From Acidobacteriota bacterium (lineage in GTDB: Bacteria > Acidobacteriota > Terriglobia > Terriglobales > Acidobacteriaceae): a stretch of 32,919 bases of DNA. Within the stretch, counting starts at the first letter, position 1. Each line of letters starts with the position of its first letter. The notes under the pieces were generated by a model that was not told the origin of the DNA, ran no database searches, and saw nothing but the letters and a program-made list of their open reading frames with translations. Shown here in pieces: positions 1 through 8,805 of this stretch. The stretch covers positions 1 to 32,919 of the forward strand of contig JAJZCA010000005.1 in NCBI GenBank assembly GCA_021798735.1. Reading direction: 5' to 3'. The position numbers were made by a program, and so were the translations under genes.

Positions 1-46
1 GATAATGGCCTGCGGAAAATCCCGCTTCCACGGTAACTTCGTACAT
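1..46 (-). CDS. queD: 6-pyruvoyl-tetrahydropterin synthase / QueD-like protein, N-terminus only (runs off left edge)
   Basis: Reverse complement of 1-46 reads ATG TAC GAA GTT ACC GTG GAA GCG GGA TTT TCC GCA GGC CAT TAT = MYEVTVEAGFSAGHY, resembling the N-terminus of the PTPS/QueD family. Only 15 codons are visible. Confidence 0.5.
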   Translation of the reverse strand, partial: MYEVTVEAGFSAGHY

Positions 47-156
47 GCTTTTCCTCTAGCGGCGCGGAGAATTTCCCAGCCTCTTCTATTGTATCGAGCG
101 AGAGGGAAATCGGCAGAAGTCACCAGCCGTTGCGATCACACGAAGACGCAGACAGT

Positions 157-573
157 TCATCGGTGATAGAACAGCCAGCGACTCAAGGTGAAACGGCCGC
201 CGTCCGTCAGCAGGATCATCAGGTTAATGATGACGAAGGTCAAATCGTAGTGCCAGCCCGACGATTTCTCTCCCCAGAAGCCGGTCTTCCATTTCACCGC
301 CTTCATGTAAATGGCGCCAAACATGATCAGGATCAATCCCAGCGCAGCCCATTGCGTCAACACCCCGAACAGGATACCGAGGGCCCCCAGCACTTCTGCC
401 CAACCGAGGAAGATCGTGAAGCCGACGCTGAGACCCAGGCTTTCCGCCCGTTGCTGCGGAGATTTCAAGTGCGCCGAGCCGCTGGAAATGAAGACCGCAG
501 CGGAAATGATTCGCAGCAGCAGAAATCCCCAGTCGGCATATTGCATTGAGTTTGGAAACAGGAGGAATCCCAT
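157..573 (-). CDS. DoxX family membrane protein
   Basis: MGFLLFPNSMQYADWGFLLLRIISAAVFISSGSAHLKSP... with four hydrophobic segments and a DoxX-like layout. Start trimmed to an internal Met within ORF 157..726. Confidence 0.75.
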   Translation of the reverse strand: MGFLLFPNSMQYADWGFLLLRIISAAVFISSGSAHLKSPQQRAESLGLSVGFTIFLGWAEVLGALGILFGVLTQWAALGLILIMFGAIYMKAVKWKTGFWGEKSSGWHYDLTFVIINLMILLTDGGRFTLSRWLFYHR

Positions 574-646
574 GGACAACCCTCGCAAGTTCTGGAATTG
601 AGATGCGTGCGTAGCGGGTGCCGGAAAAAAGATGCCTCCGCTGTCG

Positions 647-922
647 TTATGGCCGCTTGCGCTCTCGGCGTTCGCGTTCTTCGTGACGGCGGCTGGCCTG
701 CTCAAACAGATTGGTGAGCGTGCCAATCAGACCCGAGAGCGCTCCCAGCACAAACAAACCCAGCGCAATCATGCGCCACATCTGCGCCTCGCCGGGCAGG
801 CCCGGTTCGTTCGCGCCATGCGTCCACGACATACCGAAAGAAGCAAGCGCGAAAACAATCAGCGCCGCCGAAAGAATATAGAGATTGCGGGACATATTGT
901 TGTTTCGCTTGTCTTGTTTCAC
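647..922 (-). CDS. Small membrane protein of unknown function
   Basis: 91-aa ORF with GTG start (or ATG at 895), two hydrophobic helices and a basic C-terminus (RRHEERERRERKRP). Confidence 0.5.
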   Translation of the reverse strand: MKQDKRNNNMSRNLYILSAALIVFALASFGMSWTHGANEPGLPGEAQMWRMIALGLFVLGALSGLIGTLTNLFEQASRRHEERERRERKRP

Positions 923-1036
923 TCGTCAGGGCAATTCACCCGCGATTCGTCCCTCATGGTAGCAGCAGGACGACAACGTTCCAAACGTCCCTGCAACGCC
1001 GAAGGCAGGATGTCGCACTCACAGAGATGCGTTGGC

Positions 1037-3076
1037 TTATTCGAAGAAGACTTCCACGTCTTCAATGCGTTGCGTGACGCGATAGGGCGGCAGGCTCTCC
1101 ATAAATACGCGGCCGTAGCGCTGGCGCTGCAGACGCGGATCCAGCAGCACCAACACGCCACGGTCACTCAAGGATCGAATTAACCGGCCAAAGCCCTGCT
1201 TCAGCGCGATCACAGCGGAAGGGATTTGATATTCTGCGAACGCGTTTCCGCCTTCCGCTTCTATCGCCTTCATGCGCGCGGCAACCACAGGATCGCTGGG
1301 AACGGAAAACGGCAGCTTGTCGATGATGACACAACTCAACTGCTCACCCTGCACATCCACCCCTTGCCAGAAGGAAGAGGTACCAAGCAGCACGGCATTG
1401 GGGGTGATGCGAAACTCCTCCAGCAGCGCATTGCGCGGGGCAGTGCCCTGTAGGAGCAAAGGGAAGCCAACGCGCGCGATCAGTTGTTCATGCACCTGCC
1501 GCATCTGGCTGTAGCTGGTAAACAGGCAAAAGGCGCGGCCGTGGGTAATATTGAGAACCTCGCAGATTTTATCGACGGCAGTCCGTGTAAAGCCAGGTTC
1601 GCGAGGATCGGGCATTTCCGGCGGAAGATACAGCAGGGCCTGCTCGCCGTAGCGAAAATGCGAGGGCACGACAAGCTGCCGCGCACCGGTAAGCCCCAGG
1701 CGGCGCTGAATATGGTCGAAGTTTCCCTGAACCGTCAGCGTGGCAGAAGTCAGCACCACGGACGGTATGGATTCAAACAAATCATTCGCGAGTAATGAGG
1801 CAATTTCAATCGGCGTGGCCTGCAGCCAGGTGTTCGTTCCCGACTGCCGCAATCCGGTTGCACTGCGCCGTTCAATCCAGAAAACGAATCCGCGATCCGT
1901 CGACTCCAACAAAAATGTCAACTGGTTTGCCAGCTCGGCCGTGCGCTTTTTCAGGCCGCTCGCCTCTTCCACTCCACGCAGGCGTTCCAGCTCGCCAGTG
2001 AGCCGTTCGAGCGCATTGACAAGGTCAAGATACACGTCGCCGGATTGCTCCAGGAACTCCTCCCGGCCCGTGAAAGGCATGCGTCCTTCCGCGCCTTTCG
2101 GCTCTGGAAGCGCCGCGAAGAACATGCGCCCACGCTCACGGACCAATTCCGCCGCGGCAGTCAGCGACGCGGACAAAGCTTGCTTGGCGCGCAATAGTAT
2201 CTCCACATCGCGAGCCAATTCTTCAAAGCGCAGATTGCTGATGTTTACGCCAAAGTAGCTGGACGCAATCTCTTCCAGTTCATGCGCTTCATCGAAAACA
2301 ACGGCTGCGGCTTCGGGCAGTACGCCGGCGTCGGGCGCATTCTGCGCCTGCCTGCGAATCGACAAGTCCGCAAAGAAAAGATGATGATTCACGATGACGA
2401 TGTCGCTTTCCAGCGCGCGTCGACGCATTTGCGTGATGAAACAAGGCTCGTAGTTTGGGCAGGAGGAGCCGAGGCAGGCTTCTCCGCGCGCATCCAGACG
2501 ACTCCAAAGCGGGCTATTTTCAGGAATCGTTGTCAGCTCGGCGCGATCGCCATGTTCCGTCGTTTTTTCCCAATCGCGGATGGTGTTGAATTGATCGACC
2601 ATGTCGATGCCGGTCAGGATGGGCTGATCGCGCAGGGCGTAGAGCTTGTGGCGGCAAAGGTAATTGCCGCGACCTTTCATGTAGCTAACGTTCAGCGGGC
2701 CGAGCAGCGACTCGAGAAATGGAATGTCCTTGAAGAAAATCTGCTCCTGCAGATTTCGTGTTCCCGTCGAGATGATGACGCGCTGGCCCAGTCGCAGCGC
2801 GGGCAACAGATAAGCGAGCGTTTTGCCGGTGCCGGTTCCCGCTTCCACAATCAAATGCCGCTTTTCAGTGAAGGCGCGCTCCATGGCGCGGGCCATTTCC
2901 AACTGCCCTGGTCGGTATTCATAGGGCAATCCAGAGCGCGACAGGATACCGCCGGGCGAGAAAAATTCTTCCAGCCGGGGCAGCTTGCGATCCGTCGAAG
3001 GTTCCGTCGAGGAGGGTAGGGGCAAGGGTGAGAAGCACTCCAAATACTGCTTGTTCCTATAATAGGGAAGCAGCAT
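1037..3076 (-). CDS. ATP-dependent DNA helicase, DinG/YoaA (XPD-like) family
   Basis: Walker A EAGTGTGKTLAYLLPA, DEAH box (VVFDEAHELEE), four Cys in the Fe-S-type region (CLGSSCPNYEPCF and CRHKLYALR), C-terminal GTSSFWQGVDVQGEQL and QGFGRLIRS motifs. The exact start is uncertain. Confidence 0.9.
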   Translation of the reverse strand: MLLPYYRNKQYLECFSPLPLPSSTEPSTDRKLPRLEEFFSPGGILSRSGLPYEYRPGQLEMARAMERAFTEKRHLIVEAGTGTGKTLAYLLPALRLGQRVIISTGTRNLQEQIFFKDIPFLESLLGPLNVSYMKGRGNYLCRHKLYALRDQPILTGIDMVDQFNTIRDWEKTTEHGDRAELTTIPENSPLWSRLDARGEACLGSSCPNYEPCFITQMRRRALESDIVIVNHHLFFADLSIRRQAQNAPDAGVLPEAAAVVFDEAHELEEIASSYFGVNISNLRFEELARDVEILLRAKQALSASLTAAAELVRERGRMFFAALPEPKGAEGRMPFTGREEFLEQSGDVYLDLVNALERLTGELERLRGVEEASGLKKRTAELANQLTFLLESTDRGFVFWIERRSATGLRQSGTNTWLQATPIEIASLLANDLFESIPSVVLTSATLTVQGNFDHIQRRLGLTGARQLVVPSHFRYGEQALLYLPPEMPDPREPGFTRTAVDKICEVLNITHGRAFCLFTSYSQMRQVHEQLIARVGFPLLLQGTAPRNALLEEFRITPNAVLLGTSSFWQGVDVQGEQLSCVIIDKLPFSVPSDPVVAARMKAIEAEGGNAFAEYQIPSAVIALKQGFGRLIRSLSDRGVLVLLDPRLQRQRYGRVFMESLPPYRVTQRIEDVEVFFE

Positions 3077-3090
3077 GGTTTTCCCACCTT

Positions 3091-4596
3091 ATGACTCCCA
3101 TAAAAAAAGGCACACAATCCGGAGCGCGCGATCGCCGACGCCGGAATCCCGCTGCGGACGCACGCTGGCCGCTGGTCGCAATTGTTGGCCGTCCCAACGT
3201 TGGCAAGTCGACGCTGTTCAATCGCCTGACCCGCAGCCGCCGTTCCATCGTCGGCGACGAGCCTGGAATTACCCGCGACCGCATCTACGGCGTTGTCGAT
3301 TGGGGCGGTCGTAATGCCCGGCTGGTCGATACCGGAGGAGTTTTGCCCTCCGATCAGGAATTTATTCCGGCTGAGATTTTTCGCCAGGCCAAGGTTGCCT
3401 TCGATGAAGCCGCCGCCGTGGTGATGGTGGTGGACGGGCGAACGGAGCTAGCTGCGCCGGACCTGGAACTGGCGCGCTTGTTGCTGCGCCTGGGCAAACC
3501 GCTGATTCTCGCTGTGAACAAAATGGATGTCGAGGCGCTGCTGCCGCAGGCGGAAAATTATCGCCGCCTCGGGTTCAAAGAAATGGTTCCAGTGTCCGCG
3601 GAGCATGGAACCGGCATTGGCGACCTGTTGGATGCCATGTTTGCGGTGCTGCCGGTCGACGATTTTGCTCCGGAAGACGACGAAGAAGAACCTGCGCCTG
3701 CGGAAAAAGGCGGAATTGAAGAGCCTTTGCCGGAGGAAGAAGAAGAGATTCCATCCATTCCCGCCAAGGCTCCTGACGAAGTGAATGTGGCGATTATTGG
3801 CAGGCCCAACGTAGGGAAAAGCACGCTGCTAAACGCACTCACCGGCAAAGCCCGGGCCATCGTTTCGCCTATCGCCGGGACCACGCGCGACGCCGTGGAT
3901 GAACTGGTCGAGCGCGAAGGACAGAAATTCCGCTTCATCGATACAGCCGGAATTCGCCGCAAAGGCAAGACACATGAGATGGCGGAAAAGCTGTCCGTGC
4001 TGATGGCGCGCAAGCATTTGGAAGCCGCCGACGTCTCGCTGCTGGTGGTGGATGCCACCGCAGGCGTACTTGCGGCGGATGCAACCATCGGCGGCTACGC
4101 GCATGAAAGCGGTCGGTCGATGGTGATTGTGGTAAACAAATGGGACCTGGTCACCACGAAACGGACCGATGGCAAGCCGCCCGCAGACCGGAAAGTCTTT
4201 GAGGAACAATTACGCTACGCGCTGAAGTTTCTGTCGTACGTTCCGGTAATTTTTGTCTCTGCTGCCGAAGGCCAGAACATCGAACAGGTCTTTGCCACGG
4301 TGGTCCGTGTTGCCGCCGAACGGCAGAAGCGCGTCGGTACCGGCCAGATGAATCGATTCCTGGAGCGAGTGGATTTTGAGCGCGCGCCGGTGCCGATGTC
4401 GCGCAGAATGCGCATCCTGTATATGACGCAGGCTGGTGTTGCGCCGCCGACGTTTGTGCTGTTTACGGACCGCGACGTAAAACTGCATTTTTCTTACGAG
4501 CGCTTTCTTGAAAACCAGATTCGCGAAGCTTTCGGTTTTGAAGGCTCTCCGATTCGCTTCAAGATCCGGGCTCGGAAGCCGCGTTCACAGCGCTAA
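3091..4596 (+). CDS. der: Ribosome biogenesis GTPase Der (EngA), tandem G domains
   Basis: Two GRPNVGKST P-loops (VAIVGRPNVGKSTLFNRLT and VAIIGRPNVGKSTLLNALT), NKMD and NKWD motifs, KH-like C-terminus. Start taken at ATG 3091. Confidence 0.95.
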   Translation: MTPIKKGTQSGARDRRRRNPAADARWPLVAIVGRPNVGKSTLFNRLTRSRRSIVGDEPGITRDRIYGVVDWGGRNARLVDTGGVLPSDQEFIPAEIFRQAKVAFDEAAAVVMVVDGRTELAAPDLELARLLLRLGKPLILAVNKMDVEALLPQAENYRRLGFKEMVPVSAEHGTGIGDLLDAMFAVLPVDDFAPEDDEEEPAPAEKGGIEEPLPEEEEEIPSIPAKAPDEVNVAIIGRPNVGKSTLLNALTGKARAIVSPIAGTTRDAVDELVEREGQKFRFIDTAGIRRKGKTHEMAEKLSVLMARKHLEAADVSLLVVDATAGVLAADATIGGYAHESGRSMVIVVNKWDLVTTKRTDGKPPADRKVFEEQLRYALKFLSYVPVIFVSAAEGQNIEQVFATVVRVAAERQKRVGTGQMNRFLERVDFERAPVPMSRRMRILYMTQAGVAPPTFVLFTDRDVKLHFSYERFLENQIREAFGFEGSPIRFKIRARKPRSQR

Positions 4597-4717
4597 GCTG
4601 CCTTGCATTGGTGCGAAAGAAAGGCAAAGTTTTCTCCGTCCACGTCTTGTTGCTCGCCCAAGATATTCACATGATTGCAAGGCCAGCGACCGCGGCGGAT
4701 TTGCTATCCTGAGAATC

Positions 4718-5779
4718 ATGGCAGACAAGAAAACACTCCTAAGCCAACCTATTCAGCACATTGATATCAAGCAGCATGATGTACGCGCTCTGGTCGACGC
4801 CATGCATTCCATGGCCTACTCCTCGCGTGACTTGGCGCGTGCCGCCGAGATTTATGAGCGGATGCTCCGCGACCAGGATTGTGGCGTGATTCTGTGCCTG
4901 GCGGGATCGCTGATCAGCGCGGGTCTGAAGCAGATTTTCGTCGACCTGGTGCGCAACAACATGGTGGACGCCATTGTTTCGACGGGCGCCAATATCGTCG
5001 ACCAGGACTTTTTTGAAGCACTCGGTTTTCGCCACTATATTGCGGGCGATGAATATAAGTCTGGCACTCAGGACGGGGTGTTGCGCGAGTTGATGATCGA
5101 TCGCATCTATGACACTTTTATCGACGAAGAAGAACTGCGCATCTGCGATGAAACCACGCAGAAAATTGCCGACTCTCTCACCCTCCGCCCCCATAGCTCG
5201 CGCGAGTTTATCCGCGCCATGGGCGCATATTTGCAGCAGGAAGGAAAAACGCCGGCCAAGGGCGGTACGGACTCGATCGTACTGGCGGCCTACGAAAAAG
5301 ATGTTCCGATTTTCTGTCCGGCGTTCAGCGACTGCTCGGCTGGATTTGGCCTGGTCGCACATCAACACGCGCGGCAGGATAAGCCCAAGGTATCCATCGA
5401 TTCCGTGAAGGACTTCTACGAACTGACGCAGTTGAAGATCGCCAACCCTACGACCGGTCTGCTGATGATCGGCGGCGGTGTGCCCAAGAATTTCGCGCAG
5501 GATATCGTCGTGGCAGCGGACGTTCTAGGAGCGGACGCGCCCATGCACAAATACGCCATCCAGATCACTGTGGCCGATGTGCGGGATGGCGCGCTTTCCT
5601 CCAGCACATTAAAAGAAGCCAGCTCCTGGGGCAAGGTCGACACGACCTATGAACAGATGGTCTACAGCGAAGCCACGTTGGCTCTGCCGCTGCTTGCCGG
5701 GTACGCGTTTCACAAGGGCGCGTTCGCGGAACGTAAAGAACGCCGCTGGGCCCGTCTGCTGGAACCTGTGACGGCGTAG
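4718..5779 (+). CDS. Deoxyhypusine synthase-like protein (SpeY / homospermidine biosynthesis type)
   Basis: 353 aa; CLAGSLISAGLKQIFVDLVRNNMVDAIVSTGANIVDQDF and GGGVPKN motifs of the deoxyhypusine synthase family. Lys257 sits at the position of the catalytic Lys. Confidence 0.88.
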   Translation: MADKKTLLSQPIQHIDIKQHDVRALVDAMHSMAYSSRDLARAAEIYERMLRDQDCGVILCLAGSLISAGLKQIFVDLVRNNMVDAIVSTGANIVDQDFFEALGFRHYIAGDEYKSGTQDGVLRELMIDRIYDTFIDEEELRICDETTQKIADSLTLRPHSSREFIRAMGAYLQQEGKTPAKGGTDSIVLAAYEKDVPIFCPAFSDCSAGFGLVAHQHARQDKPKVSIDSVKDFYELTQLKIANPTTGLLMIGGGVPKNFAQDIVVAADVLGADAPMHKYAIQITVADVRDGALSSSTLKEASSWGKVDTTYEQMVYSEATLALPLLAGYAFHKGAFAERKERRWARLLEPVTA

Positions 5780-5817
5780 AATTTCTGCTGAAAGGCCAAC
5801 GGCCGTCCTTTGCTGTT

Positions 5818-6462
5818 GTGTCCCTGTATATCCCGTTGAATGGACCCGAAAAAACTCGGCGTGTGGAAGCGGTGTTGCTTTTTCTGGCCATCGTCGCCAC
5901 CGCGTGCATGATGCTGTATCAAGCGCAGCACTCCGTCAATGGGGCCTCTCATCACGATTTGATTTTCAATCCCGGATATCAGCACGCCCAGCGCCTGAGA
6001 GTCGCTACGGCGCGGGCTGCTATGGATGTGCTTGGGATGGCTGGCGCAGACAAGCAAGATCCCGCTGCCACGGCCGGCTACCAGACGGATTACCGTCTGC
6101 AGCGGGTACAGATCCACGCCGACTCCGAGGGGCTGGAGCGATGGGGCGCAAACGATGTCCACCGCCGTGGCTTGTTGCTCGAAATTCGCGCCAGTCTGGT
6201 TGATTTGAACGCGGCGCTGGACCAGGCGGCAGGTTCATCGCCGAGCGACAGCAGCCTTGGCAAGGTTCCTCTGTTGCCCGCGCTGAACCGCGCGGAGAGC
6301 GCATTCAGCAACTACGCAGCCAGCCTGACAGAACCCGCGCAGTTGCAGACGACGCATTATCTATTTGCCTCTCCGGTGTTGCTATGGTGGCTGCTGATGC
6401 TTCTGCTGCTTGAGGCAGCGGCCTTGACATGGGTGGTTTTGTCGGGGAAATTCACGAGTTAA
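5818..6462 (+). CDS. Unknown protein with one N-terminal and one C-terminal TM helix
   Basis: GTG-start 214-aa ORF, same strand, 38 bp after the DHS-like gene. N-terminal VLLFLAIVATACMMLY, C-terminal VLLWWLLMLLLLEAAALTWVVL, hydrophilic middle. Confidence 0.55.
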   Translation: MSLYIPLNGPEKTRRVEAVLLFLAIVATACMMLYQAQHSVNGASHHDLIFNPGYQHAQRLRVATARAAMDVLGMAGADKQDPAATAGYQTDYRLQRVQIHADSEGLERWGANDVHRRGLLLEIRASLVDLNAALDQAAGSSPSDSSLGKVPLLPALNRAESAFSNYAASLTEPAQLQTTHYLFASPVLLWWLLMLLLLEAAALTWVVLSGKFTS

Positions 6463-6499
6463 CTTTCCTGTGACTCCGCTGGCAGCCGCGCAACCAGGC

Positions 6500-7675
6500 T
6501 TAGAAGGAATGGCTTTCATCGATCGCTGCCTTGTTGACCGCGAGGCCTTTCCGTTGCTCGGTAGACAAAAGAGAAGCTTCTGTCTGTGAACGTAGCCCGG
6601 TGATCTGGGTCCAATTGCTGCGCTTTCCGGGTTGGGGATAAAACGGAGGCAGATCCTGCATCAGCAGGCGTCCCAGCTGATATGCCTGGGGCTCATACAT
6701 CGCGCGCAATTCCCGCAGCCGTTGCAGCGAAGTATCCCCCGCGCACAGCGTAAAGCCCGCTTGGGCCAACGGCTCACATATGTTCTGTAAGCTGGCCTGG
6801 GGTAGGCGATCTACCCCCGATGCGACATCTTCCAGCCCAAAAATATGCGCCAGGTCCAGAACAGCATGACGAGCCATCACAAACGTCAGTTGCGCCTGTC
6901 GAACTGCTTCCCCCTCGACGGTAGCTATCAATACGGCGCATGTATCCAGCATCGCCACCAGCGCGCTGAGCCAGCTTTGGTTGTCATGCTGGGAGCGAAA
7001 GAAACACAGTTGCGGATAGGAGATATGACTCTCCAACAATTCCGCGCTCCAGCGCTCCCATTCCACCAATAGGGTTTGCAGCGCCAACTCCCCGGCGGAG
7101 CCAGCATGGCGACGAAGTAGCTCCAGCGCTGTGGGCGGAGAGCCTGCCCGTGCATCCAGCAGAATGATGCTGACCTCGCGCCGCGAAAAGGCACCGTATA
7201 ACACAGGTAAATAGCCGATGACGCCTGCCACAAAGGCCAGCCCCATTCCGCCCTCCAGCGACACCAGAAATCGCGCAGGAACAGACAGCGGTACTACGTC
7301 GCCAAGACCAAGAGTGAACAGCGTTGTTCCGCTGACATAGAGATCCGTTTCCCAATTGCCAACGGAATGAGCGTCGGCAAATGGCGAACTGATCGCATGG
7401 TAGAGCAACGCGAAGCCGAGGATCAGGCCCGACGCCCAAATCACCACCAGCATCAACAATGAGAGCGGCCCAAAATAACTGAGAAAACTCTCGCGGCGGT
7501 TCGTCCGCCGCATTTTTTTGGCGATTGTCCGCCAGCGAATCCACATGGCGGTCATGAAGATTCGGGAGACGCGAAACCTGCCGCTAGCTCTTCGCGGCAG
7601 AATGATGGTCTGAAACGCATCCAGCAAGACTTCCGCCAGGCAAAGCATACCGAGGATGAGCGTGAGTAGCCACAT
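6500..7675 (-). CDS. Two-TM potassium channel family protein with large soluble C-terminal domain
   Basis: TLFTLGLGDVVPLS selectivity-filter-like motif between hydrophobic helices. ORF opens with TTG at 7696; ATG at 7675 (MWLLTLILG) is the more likely start. Confidence 0.8.
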   Translation of the reverse strand: MWLLTLILGMLCLAEVLLDAFQTIILPRRASGRFRVSRIFMTAMWIRWRTIAKKMRRTNRRESFLSYFGPLSLLMLVVIWASGLILGFALLYHAISSPFADAHSVGNWETDLYVSGTTLFTLGLGDVVPLSVPARFLVSLEGGMGLAFVAGVIGYLPVLYGAFSRREVSIILLDARAGSPPTALELLRRHAGSAGELALQTLLVEWERWSAELLESHISYPQLCFFRSQHDNQSWLSALVAMLDTCAVLIATVEGEAVRQAQLTFVMARHAVLDLAHIFGLEDVASGVDRLPQASLQNICEPLAQAGFTLCAGDTSLQRLRELRAMYEPQAYQLGRLLMQDLPPFYPQPGKRSNWTQITGLRSQTEASLLSTEQRKGLAVNKAAIDESHSF

Positions 7676-8025
7676 AGCAGTTCTGCAGAGATTCAATCAC
7701 GACTGGCGCGACTCCGCAAAAGCTTTGAAAGAATACCGGTAGCTTTTGGCGGCTTGTGGGATATCTGTCTCAAAACTTCAAAGAATTTGTGCTCAAGATC
7801 GCAAAAATTAGGCTCTGTGCTCACTGACATTCCAGTGGCCGTACATGCACAATACGCAACCGTAAAGCGATATGACGATTCTCCCCGTTTGACCCGATTG
7901 CAACACAGCGTTCGACGCACTCTATCTGTCGCGGCTGGCCTTTTTCCATGACCTTAAAGCCTTGACTTCCGCACCAACGGCTTTTCGGCGAAGACGCGCC
8001 GCTAACGAGGAAGTCAGGCAGTACG

Positions 8026-8390
8026 ATGAAGCGCTAAATCTTGGTTGTTGACGACGAACAAACGGTAGCCGATACCCTGTGCATGATTTTAGAGAAGCGC
8101 GGATTTGATTGTTGGACCAGCGACTCCGGAGCTGAGGCTGTCGCCTTCGCAGACGAATTTTGTCCCGAACTGTTGCTGTGCGACATGAGCGGTCTGGAAG
8201 TAGTTTCGAAAATTATAAGAAAATGCCCAGACCGTCGCGTCCTGCTTCCGACGGGACATTATACGAACCTAGGGTCCGCCCAGAAATGGACACTCTCTCA
8301 CTCCACACCCAGCCGCGTCATGACCAAGCCCGTGCCGCCTGCCTGCTGCTGGAAGCGGCTGTGGCTTTGCTTCAGTCTCCACAACCGTAA
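8026..8390 (+). pseudogene. Degenerate response-regulator receiver (REC) domain gene
   Basis: ATG AAG CGC TAA ATC TTG GTT GTT GAC GAC GAA = MKR*ILVVDDE. Receiver-like reading (TVADTLCMILEKRGFDCWTSDSGAEAVAFADEFCPELLLCD...SGLEVVSKI...MTKPVPPA) continues in a different frame as ACLLLEAAVALLQSPQP*. Confidence 0.75.
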
Positions 8391-8434
8391 GAATGCGATG
8401 CAAGCCGACGCTGCCCCGGCCTACACTGTACTGG

Positions 8435-8659
8435 ATGCAGGAACTGGGACGTTGGCTGATCTACGCTGGAGTTTTCATCGTCATCCTGGGGGTCTGCGTG
8501 TTGCTGGCAGAGAAACTTGGCGTGCCGTTCGGCCGCTTGCCCGGGGACTTTGCGTGGAAAGGCAAACGATCTTCCGTCTACTTTCCCCTGGCCACATCCC
8601 TGTTGCTCAGCGCAATCCTCTCATTGTTGCTGTACGTGCTTGGCCGGCTGCGACGTTGA
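8435..8659 (+). CDS. DUF2905 family small membrane protein
   Basis: MQELGRWLIYAGVFIVILGVCVLLAEKLGVPFGRLPGDFAWKGKRSSVYFPLATSLLLSAILSLLLYVLGRLRR matches the DUF2905 pattern (GRLPGD, YFPLATS). Confidence 0.85.
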   Translation: MQELGRWLIYAGVFIVILGVCVLLAEKLGVPFGRLPGDFAWKGKRSSVYFPLATSLLLSAILSLLLYVLGRLRR

Positions 8660-8805
8660 GATATGGTTCTCCTCTGCTACTGCGGCGAAGGCGGTATGCG
8701 ATGCAGAGCGCAGGCGGTGCTAGACTCATCGTTGCGATACATGGATTTGGTGTCGCTTTCACCGCCGATAGGAACCCTGCTGGTGCTCCATTTGAGAATT
8801 CACCG

